This document shows positions 1 to 4,833 of a stretch of 6,402 nt of DNA, piece after piece (position 1 is the first letter of the stretch; each line of letters starts with the position of its first letter). Made by a program: the position numbers and the translations under genes. Source of the DNA: Myxococcota bacterium. Lineage in GTDB: Bacteria > Myxococcota_C > UBA6777. The notes beneath the pieces are model-generated. The model was not told the DNA's origin. It ran no database searches and saw only the letters and a program-made list of their open reading frames with translations. The stretch is taken from NCBI GenBank assembly GCA_963169055.1, contig CAUJFU010000288.1, forward strand, positions 1 to 6,402, given 5' to 3'.

Positions 1-99
1 CAAGGCCCCTCGTTCAAGCGCGTACTGGATCAACGGAATCAGTTCATAAAGTCTTGCTTCTTCGGGGTCTTCTTTGTGGATCGAGATGTATTCTGCCAC
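1..99 (-). CDS. Partial YciO/Sua5/YrdC-family protein (N-terminus only)
   Basis: This is the first 33 codons of a leftward gene that leaves the window. It starts at a GTG (97-99) and reads VAEYISIHKEDPEEARLYEL followed by IPLIQYALERGAL. An I-H-x-(E/D)-x-P start, then an amphipathic helix ending in an R/K-G-G/A turn, is how YciO and Sua5/YrdC (threonylcarbamoyl-AMP synthase) proteins begin. The family hallmark that should follow, a (Y/L)PT(D/E)(S/T) stretch, lies outside the window, so the assignment rests on resemblance over a short stretch. An AGGAG at 110-114 on the minus strand lies 10 nt before the GTG. There is no ATG between the promoter and the GTG in this frame, and the promoter at 142-170 gives a leader of about 36 nt, so the GTG start is well supported. 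Established members bind ATP and dsRNA/tRNA, and Sua5/TsaC makes threonylcarbamoyl-AMP for tRNA t6A37. The YciO branch is less well understood, and 33 residues cannot separate the two. The gene is divergent from the lipoprotein gene. Confidence 0.6.
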   Translation of the reverse strand, partial: MAEYISIHKEDPEEARLYELIPLIQYALERGAL

Positions 100-141
100 G
101 TGATTGTTTCTCCTATGCCCTACCAAAAGAGTCCACCCGCA

Positions 142-170
142 AGCATAGTTTCGAGGGCTGGCTTTGTCAA
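142..170 (-). promoter_or_regulatory. Sigma-70 promoter for the leftward YciO/Sua5-type gene
   Basis: On the minus strand a perfect -35 hexamer TTGACA (165-170) is followed by a 17-nt spacer and a -10 hexamer TATGCT (142-147; 4 of 6 matches to TATAAT). The expected transcription start is near 135, giving a leader of about 36 nt with an AGGAG before the GTG start at 97-99. Sequence, spacing and position all agree, making this the best promoter in the window. Confidence 0.75.
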
Positions 171-205
171 GACCAATCTCCAAATCCGTCCGATTCGGCG
201 ATGTT

Positions 206-236
206 TTGGCTGCGGGATGTGGCGTGGATCGATAAT
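206..236 (+). promoter_or_regulatory. Weak candidate promoter for the lipoprotein gene
   Basis: TTGGCT (206-211) and GATAAT (231-236; 5 of 6 matches to TATAAT) are separated by 19 bp, longer than optimal. If used, the leader would be about 155 nt. The rest of the gap between the two divergent genes (100-397) holds the leftward promoter and a 6-bp inverted repeat (GTGGGG 311-316 with CCCCAC 334-339). I see no RNA gene and no convincing small ORF there. A better rightward promoter was not found by eye. Confidence 0.25.
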
Positions 237-397
237 AAGACGGAGATCGCAGGCAAGCGACAGGAGTCTTGTCAGGGCATGGTTTGGTTCGCTCGCACGG
301 GGCCAAGAGAGTGGGGTTCCATACAGGGCAACGCCCCACAAAACTGAGAAAATGGATAACCGAAGAACTGGAAGTGTTGTGAAAGGAAGGTTGAGAG

Positions 398-2215
398 ATG
401 TGGTGTGTGAAGGGCTTACGGGTCTGTGGCTGGCTGGCGTTGTTGCTTGGGGTCGTGGTGTTTTGGGCGATAGGCTGCGAGTACAACATCTCCCTTCCTG
501 TGGGGGATGGAACCGTCAAAGAAGGTGTTGCGGGTGGTGAGCATCAAACCGAAGACGGCGGGGGCATCGAGTCCACCGAGGCACAAAGCGAAGTGGCTCA
601 AGAGACCGATCCTTCCGAAGAGATCGGGACGTGTACTCAAGAAGTGGCGTGTTTTCGTTGTTTTGTCGAAGTGGCTTCGGGGGAGGCGACGGTTGCGACT
701 TATGGAAAGCTGCTGATCTTGCGGGAGCAAAGCACGTTTCACATCGTGGATTTGGAGACGTGCCGAAGGCGGGCGCTGGTCTCGAAAGAGGGCGGTTCGT
801 TGGAGATTATCCAGAGCGTGGGGTTTCCGCTGCTGCTGGAGTACCGCAAGGCAGGGATTGCGCAAGGGGAGATCGCTCGGATGGCGTGGTTGACGCACTT
901 CGACGGCGAGAATGAGTGGGTGGCTCCAAGAGGGCGGGTGTGGGTGCCGACGACATCGGCTGCTTTTTTGGGGAGAAGGGGCTTTTTGTACTTTTCAACG
1001 GGCATTTCTTCTGAACCGACCCCTCATTTGACGGTTTTCTATGATAGCATTCGAGCCACTTTTTCAGTACCGACGAGCGCAAATATACAACCTGTTTTTT
1101 ATCATATTTCGCCGGCGGCTGCACAAGAAGCCTTGTATGATGTGGTGATCTTTCTCGGTTCAGACAACCGCCATCAAGCGATGGTGTGGGATGTGGAGCA
1201 ACGGCGCGTGTTGTCGCAAACGGATCTGCCCGAGCGTGCTTGGTTACAAGGGCATCTGTGTTTTGGGAAAGAGCATCTGGTTTTGGCAGAATCGCAAACC
1301 GATGCAGCAGGGACGCGGCATTGGTTCGTTCATCTGCGAAACGCTCGTGAGATCGGTCGTTCGATTCTTCGCATTGATGTACAAGATAAAAACCTCTTTT
1401 CTTTGCCGTGTTGGTATGATGCAGGAGAAGGTGTTTTCTGGGTTTTATTACAAAAAGAGATGGTGCGGATCTTGGCGCGCTCCGAGAAGCATCAGCAGAT
1501 GCCGCTACCTTCGGTGCCTGCGGTGAGCCAATGGCTGGGAGCAACATACGGGCGGATGTGGGCGTTGGCACAAAACGGAGAATTGGGGGCGTGGCAGGTC
1601 GAGGGGGCGCGGATGGTGTGGCGTCCTCAAGGAGCGTTGCAGCGTTTTTCGGCGGTCGAAGGGTGTCATCCGTCGGGGAGAGGCGGCCACGCTCCCGCTC
1701 CGCCGTTCTTTGTGTTGCGCGATCAGGTGACGCCTTCGGGGGCAAAGCAACGCTTGTGGACGTTCTTTCCTGACCCGCAAGGTGGACGACTACACGAGGC
1801 AGGAGAGGCACTTGTTCCCGCAGTGATGGGCAGGATGACAGAGTTTTTGCAGTGTTATGAGGCAGGGTTTTCGTACGTTGCGGATGATGGGCAAAAGATG
1901 GAGTACACGGCGTTTTATGCGCCGTTGTCCAAGCCGTTGTTTTGGTCGGGGATACCTTTCCTCGAACTGCCCTCTCGGCAGTATCCACAAAACAACCGAC
2001 GCATCGAGGTTTTGGCGTTGGATGGTTTGCGCGCAGGTGAAGTGAAGGAGGTGCGCTGGCAGTTGATCGATTTCTTGCGTGGGAAGATCCAGCAAGAGAA
2101 AGCGTCGGTGGATCTCTCGGTGTATACGCCTTGGGGGATGGCGAGCGATCTGTATGTGATCCTGCGCGGGGTAGAGAACGGGCGGCATCGTTTGGCGGTG
2201 TATGGCGTGCGTTGA
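398..2215 (+). CDS. Predicted lipoprotein with acidic linker and large unrecognised exterior domain
   Basis: 605 residues. The N-terminus has two basic residues (K5, R8) and a hydrophobic core (about 12-25), then A24-I25-G26-C27, an acceptable lipobox, so processing by signal peptidase II at Cys27 is likely. Residues 28-78 form a Gly/Glu/Thr/Gln-rich linker with 11 acidic residues between 42 and 75. A small Cys cluster follows (C79, C85, C88; C-x5-C-x2-C), which could form disulfides or bind metal. The remaining ~500 residues alternate short hydrophobic strands with polar turns. Segments such as LLILREQSTFHIVDLET, MVWDVEQRRVLSQ and GELGAWQVEGARMVW look like beta-propeller blades, but no family is recognised and no catalytic motif is visible. 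The start is set by GGAAGG (385-390), 7 nt before the ATG, and by the signal peptide. The gene is monocistronic in view: divergent from the left gene and convergent with the transporter. Composition is Gly/Val/Trp-heavy, following the strong G/T excess of this strand. Confidence 0.85.
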   Translation: MWCVKGLRVCGWLALLLGVVVFWAIGCEYNISLPVGDGTVKEGVAGGEHQTEDGGGIESTEAQSEVAQETDPSEEIGTCTQEVACFRCFVEVASGEATVATYGKLLILREQSTFHIVDLETCRRRALVSKEGGSLEIIQSVGFPLLLEYRKAGIAQGEIARMAWLTHFDGENEWVAPRGRVWVPTTSAAFLGRRGFLYFSTGISSEPTPHLTVFYDSIRATFSVPTSANIQPVFYHISPAAAQEALYDVVIFLGSDNRHQAMVWDVEQRRVLSQTDLPERAWLQGHLCFGKEHLVLAESQTDAAGTRHWFVHLRNAREIGRSILRIDVQDKNLFSLPCWYDAGEGVFWVLLQKEMVRILARSEKHQQMPLPSVPAVSQWLGATYGRMWALAQNGELGAWQVEGARMVWRPQGALQRFSAVEGCHPSGRGGHAPAPPFFVLRDQVTPSGAKQRLWTFFPDPQGGRLHEAGEALVPAVMGRMTEFLQCYEAGFSYVADDGQKMEYTAFYAPLSKPLFWSGIPFLELPSRQYPQNNRRIEVLALDGLRAGEVKEVRWQLIDFLRGKIQQEKASVDLSVYTPWGMASDLYVILRGVENGRHRLAVYGVR

Positions 2216-2240
2216 TGGATGGGGCGGTGGATAGGGCTGA

Positions 2241-2344
2241 TACGAAATCCGCCCGTAGTGTGATCGTAAAAATGTAGGGGCAGCCCCCCGTGGCTGCCCA
2301 AGAATCGGGCGTCTGTGTACGACACACATCACTCGGATATCGTA
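2241..2344. mobile_element. 104-bp palindromic MITE-like insertion
   Basis: The ends are inverted repeats: TACGAAATCCG (2241-2251) and CGGATATCGTA (2334-2344), 10 of 11 paired. A second paired block follows inward (GTGTGATCGTA 2258-2268 with TACGACACAC 2318-2327, one bulged A). The centre is a perfect 8-bp stem, GGGCAGCC/GGCTGCCC (2278-2285 and 2292-2299). The whole element can fold as one long imperfect hairpin. It interrupts a unit of the 21-bp repeat. Removing the element and one copy of the flanking TGA (2238-2240 and 2345-2347) restores a unit of exactly 21 bp, so a 3-bp target duplication is inferred. The exact ends are ambiguous by 1-3 bp, because the terminal A/T pair beyond them also matches. 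There is no coding capacity. The GTAGGGGC...hairpin core resembles GC-rich intergenic repeats I recall from several bacterial phyla, but this was not searched. A transposase would have to act in trans. Confidence 0.6.
2278..2299 (-). terminator. Central hairpin; possible terminator for the leftward operon
   Basis: A perfect 8-bp GC-rich stem (GGGCAGCC/GGCTGCCC) with a 6-nt loop forms the core of the palindromic element. Read leftward, it lies 81 bp beyond the transporter stop and is followed by CCTACATTTTTACG. The T tract is therefore present but 6 nt away from the stem, so this is at best a weak intrinsic terminator. Read rightward, there is no T tract. The stem may simply be part of the element's structure. 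Confidence 0.35.
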
Positions 2345-2380
2345 TGAGTGGGCGGTGGATAGGGATGATGGGGCGGTGGA

Positions 2381-3676
2381 TTAGCTTGAGTGGGCGGTGG
2401 GATGGGGATTTTCGTGAAGCGGTTTCGAGGGAATGTCGGGAAGATGGAGGCGAGCGGCAAAGAAGATACAAACGAGCATCATACAAGCGCTGAGGGCAAA
2501 GGGCAGGTTGATCTGCCATTCAAAGAAAAGGCCGGCAAGAGCGGGCCCAAGGACACGGCCAAGAGCGGAGAGGGCTTGGCCTTGTCCAAGGAGTGCGCCT
2601 TGTTGCCCTTGGGGGGCGCTTTGTGAAAGCAGACTACCAAGCGAAGGGTTGTTGAGTCCGCTGGCAAGGGCGATACAAGCACCGCATAGCATCATCAGAG
2701 CAAAGATCTTGGAGGAGCCGACGGCGATTAGTCCGACAAATGCGAAGGCGTTGATCGTTGTTCCTGCAATCAACAAGCGGCGTTCTCCAAAGCGTCGAGA
2801 CAATCGCCCGATCAGTCCGCCTTGGACGATGGTTGCGACGACGCCGACAACGATCAGCATATAGCTGGTGAGTGCGGCGGCGCGTTTGATTCGGTCGTTT
2901 GGGTGAGCGAATGGCTCGCCTGTCAGCCAGATGCGGTCGATGTAGAGTCCCAAGACTTGTTCCATCATCGAAAAGGCTGTTGTGATCGTAAAGTACAGCG
3001 CAAAAAGCCAGAAGACGTTGGGCAATTGGAGGGAAGACGCCCACCGATCAAACGAAAAGCGCCGTGTGTTGGACGCTGTGGAGGTCGGCGAGATATGGGG
3101 CGTGCGCGTTTCAGGCAAAAAGCGAAGAGCGAGAAAGAAGTTGAAGAGGCCGATGCCACAGGCAAAAAAAGCGGGTGCGCTCGGGCTGATCTGTCCCATG
3201 ATTCCGCCGATGGCAGGGCCAAAAATGAAGCCCAAACCAAATGCCGCACCGATGATGCCCATGCCTTTGGCGCGTTCAGAAGGAGAGGTACTGTCTGCGA
3301 TCACGGCTTGGATGGCTCCGATGTTGGCGCTTCCAAAGCCCGAAAGCATCCTCGCGGCAAACAACATCCAGAGACTTCCTGCTAAGCCAAACAAGAGATA
3401 ACCGACGATGTTGATCACAATACTCGTTAAAATAACAGGTCTTCTTCCGATGCGATCAGAGAGACTACCCCAAAGCGGAGCAAAGAGAAATTGCATCGCG
3501 GAGTAAGACGCGCCGAGCATCGTCACCGTAAAAGGCCGCGCCCCAAAGGCTTCTGCATAAAAAGGCTGGATCGGGATAAGGATGCCGAAGCCGAGCAGAT
3601 CAAGAAAGATGGTCACAAAAGCAAGAAACAAGATGCGTTTGTGAGGAGACGCGGGAGAGGTCGCCGAAGCGTGCAT
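2381..3676 (-). CDS. MFS drug:H+ antiporter-type transporter (TetA-like, 12 TM)
   Basis: 431 residues from the ATG at 3674-3676, a normal length for a 12-TM major facilitator. TM1 carries FLDLLGFGILIPIQP (24-38), with the Asp and G-x-G-x-x-x-P pattern of DHA1 efflux proteins. Loop 2-3 has motif A, GSLSDRIGRRP (70-80). TM5 has the antiporter motif C, GLGFIFGPAIGG (147-158). A polar central loop (about 188-218) separates the halves, and a motif A echo (GRLSRRFGERR, 290-300) marks loop 8-9. It should export a small hydrophobic compound or drug in exchange for protons across the inner membrane; the substrate cannot be told. A GTG at 3707-3709 would add 11 residues but has no ribosome binding site, whereas the ATG has GGAG with 9-nt spacing. 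The gene lies 48 bp after the amidotransferase, same strand, probably one transcript. The last residues (HENPHPTAHSS) are encoded partly by the 21-bp repeat and look non-conserved. Confidence 0.92.
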   Translation of the reverse strand: MHASATSPASPHKRILFLAFVTIFLDLLGFGILIPIQPFYAEAFGARPFTVTMLGASYSAMQFLFAPLWGSLSDRIGRRPVILTSIVINIVGYLLFGLAGSLWMLFAARMLSGFGSANIGAIQAVIADSTSPSERAKGMGIIGAAFGLGFIFGPAIGGIMGQISPSAPAFFACGIGLFNFFLALRFLPETRTPHISPTSTASNTRRFSFDRWASSLQLPNVFWLFALYFTITTAFSMMEQVLGLYIDRIWLTGEPFAHPNDRIKRAAALTSYMLIVVGVVATIVQGGLIGRLSRRFGERRLLIAGTTINAFAFVGLIAVGSSKIFALMMLCGACIALASGLNNPSLGSLLSQSAPQGQQGALLGQGQALSALGRVLGPALAGLFFEWQINLPFALSACMMLVCIFFAARLHLPDIPSKPLHENPHPTAHSS

Positions 3677-3685
3677 GGTGGGGTT

Positions 3686-3689
3686 CTCC
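3686..3689 (-). promoter_or_regulatory. Ribosome binding site choosing the transporter ATG
   Basis: GGAG on the minus strand, 9 nt before the ATG at 3674-3676. The in-frame upstream GTG at 3707-3709 is preceded by CGACGCTCTTACT, with no Shine-Dalgarno match, so the shorter protein is favoured. Confidence 0.6.
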
Positions 3690-3724
3690 GAAAAGGATGC
3701 CTTGGACACAGTAAGAGCGTCGGG

Positions 3725-4669
3725 CTAGGTGTGGGCGATGCGTTGGGGAGAATGGGTGAGAGAGTGTGTGGAAGAGTTTTGATTTTCCGTGATAGATTCG
3801 GTCTCTTGGTGATGTTGAGGGATTTGGGACGGATAAAGCCGCAAGCGCATTCGCCAGTCGACACCGACCATTTGGCCGGGGATCATTGGGAGCCAGACAT
3901 TTTCTCCTTGGAGGGGTTCGCTCGAAAGGATCAGGTGGTTGACGAAGCCCGTTTGTGTTTTTTGCTCGCATTCTTGAGAGAAGCTTGGGCAGAGGTCGCG
4001 TTGGGAGCAGAGCGTCTTGTAAGTGCTGTAGTAGAGGTCTTTTCCGCCATGATGAGCGAGCATGGTGGAGCCGTTGGTGAGCAAAAAAGTTAGATACGTT
4101 TCGTGAGGAGGGCCGTCGTTTTGGTGGTAGAACGGCCCTGTGATCGAAGTGATCTCGTCGACGGTATCGCGAGCGGCTTCGGCGACGGCGTCGATATCGC
4201 AGCCGGGGCGGTGGAGTTCGGCACGTTGGGCGATATGGGTGAGCAGCAGATAAAAGAGGACTTCGCTGTCGGTGTCACCGAGGATAAAGCGTTGGAGCCT
4301 TGGGGCGATGCGTTTTTTGAGCGCATCGCGTCGTCCCCCGAACTCCGCGATGTTTCCGTTGTGTGCAAAGACCCAGTTTCCGTATTGGAAAGGGTGCGTG
4401 TTGAGGATGGTGAGCTGCCCTTGGGTGGCTTTGCGGATGTGGGCAATGACGGTTTCAGAAGAGACGATGCCCGATACACGGCGAAAAAGGACATCGGTGA
4501 TCGCGGCTTCGGAGGACTTGATGATATGGGGCGCACCCGCGACGTAGTACCCTACGCCCCATCCATCGGGATGGCGTTCACTTTGTCGCATCAGCGCATT
4601 TTCGGCATGAAGAAGGCTGTGGTGAACTTGGCTTTCGATCACGGAGCGGAATCCAAACAGTCGGCACAT
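3725..4669 (-). CDS. Class II glutamine amidotransferase (YafJ/EgtC-like, Ntn hydrolase)
   Basis: 314 residues starting MCRLFGF. The Met must be removed so that Cys2 becomes the N-terminal nucleophile, which fixes the start. A GAAGGG lies 8 nt before the ATG. Visible family signatures: HPDGWGVGYY (33-42); IAHIRKAT (75-82), whose Arg79 should bind the glutamine carboxylate; NTHPF (90-94); FAHNGN (101-106), with Asn104-Gly105 forming the oxyanion hole; and GDTDSE (131-136), whose Asp134 should hold the substrate amino group. All catalytic positions are intact, so it should hydrolyse a glutamine or gamma-glutamyl amide in the cytoplasm. No synthetase domain is attached, as in stand-alone YafJ, EgtC and Dug3 types; the true substrate is unknown. 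No ergothioneine genes are in view, so EgtC function is not supported. The conserved part ends near 280. Residues 281-314 form a Gln/His/Ser/Thr-rich tail (THSLTHS) that looks unconserved. The transporter follows 48 bp downstream, suggesting linked expression. Confidence 0.9.
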   Translation of the reverse strand: MCRLFGFRSVIESQVHHSLLHAENALMRQSERHPDGWGVGYYVAGAPHIIKSSEAAITDVLFRRVSGIVSSETVIAHIRKATQGQLTILNTHPFQYGNWVFAHNGNIAEFGGRRDALKKRIAPRLQRFILGDTDSEVLFYLLLTHIAQRAELHRPGCDIDAVAEAARDTVDEITSITGPFYHQNDGPPHETYLTFLLTNGSTMLAHHGGKDLYYSTYKTLCSQRDLCPSFSQECEQKTQTGFVNHLILSSEPLQGENVWLPMIPGQMVGVDWRMRLRLYPSQIPQHHQETESITENQNSSTHSLTHSPQRIAHT

Positions 4670-4712
4670 CGGTTGATCCCTTCACAAACATCCATACGAT
4701 GCAAGATAGAAC

Positions 4713-4745
4713 TCCCAAGATGTCCTACGCATCGCTGTCTTGGGA
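4713..4745 (-). terminator. Inverted repeat between methyltransferase and amidotransferase genes
   Basis: A perfect 8-bp inverted repeat (TCCCAAGA 4713-4720 and TCTTGGGA 4738-4745) with a 17-nt loop lies 89 bp after the methyltransferase stop and 43 bp before the amidotransferase start. Read leftward, it is followed by GTTCTATCTT, which is T-rich but not a T tract. It could be a weak terminator that separates the two genes or a regulator site; the sequence does not decide. The remaining gap (4670-4833) holds no ORF of interest and no convincing promoter. Confidence 0.3.
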
Positions 4746-4833
4746 TAGGTAGCACAATATCCCGATCCAGACAACTTCTTGGACGCAGCAGGCGTGTTTG
4801 TATTGCGAGGGGTTTTTGGCGGATGGAAGATGT

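Larger units (their letters stand above)
2222..2412. repeat. 21-bp degenerate tandem repeat, interrupted by an inserted element
   Basis: The nonamer GGGCGGTGG occurs at 2222, 2350, 2371 and 2392. The last three are spaced exactly 21 bp apart. Each is followed by a related but diverging tail: ATAGGGATGATG at 2359, ATTAGCTTGAGT at 2380, GATGGGGATTTT at 2401. The first copy is 128 bp from the second, that is one 21-bp period plus 107 bp of extra DNA, which is the palindromic element annotated at 2241-2344 plus 3 bp. The array starts 6 bp after the lipoprotein stop codon. It runs into the transporter gene, where it supplies the stop codon (TAA at 2381-2383) and about the last nine codons. The unit is G-rich on the plus strand. 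Confidence 0.8.

Noticed and set aside
311-339. Inverted repeat GTGGGG/CCCCAC, with a competing GGGC/GCCC inside it, before the lipoprotein gene
   Set aside because: Only 6 and 4 bp long in G/C-rich DNA, no T tract and no sign of conservation; not strong enough to call a switch or terminator.
54-540. Overlapping plus-strand open frames of 97 and 154 codons at the left end
   Set aside because: They overlap the leftward gene, its promoter and the lipoprotein start, have no ribosome binding site seen, and look like no protein (Arg/Trp/Gly-rich).
2222-2254. GGGCGG (2222-2227) pairing with CCGCCC (2249-2254) as a terminator for the lipoprotein gene
   Set aside because: The loop is 21 nt, there is no T tract, and one arm lies in the repeat while the other lies in the inserted element, so the pairing is probably accidental.
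2222-2412. Possible CRISPR array at the 21-bp or 15-bp repeats
   Set aside because: The units are directly adjacent with no unique spacers and are too short; no cas gene is present.
807-2519. A 570-codon open frame on the minus strand, antisense to the lipoprotein gene
   Set aside because: Its product is Pro/Ser/Thr/Arg-rich without domain or membrane pattern, it runs through the 21-bp repeat and the inserted element, and the plus-strand gene has a signal peptide, lipobox and ribosome binding site. It is open because of the skewed base composition.
3707-3709. GTG as the transporter start, giving 442 residues
   Set aside because: No ribosome binding site precedes it, while the ATG at 3674-3676 has GGAG at 9 nt and begins just before TM1.
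3491-4093. A 200-codon plus-strand open frame
   Set aside because: It spans the antisense of the transporter start and of the amidotransferase end. Its Arg/Lys/Gly-rich product shows no motif, and both minus-strand genes are clear.
4205-4214. Another GGGCGGTGG match inside the amidotransferase gene
   Set aside because: It is a single copy in conserved-looking coding sequence (LHRPGC) with no 21-bp periodicity around it; chance match in G-rich DNA.
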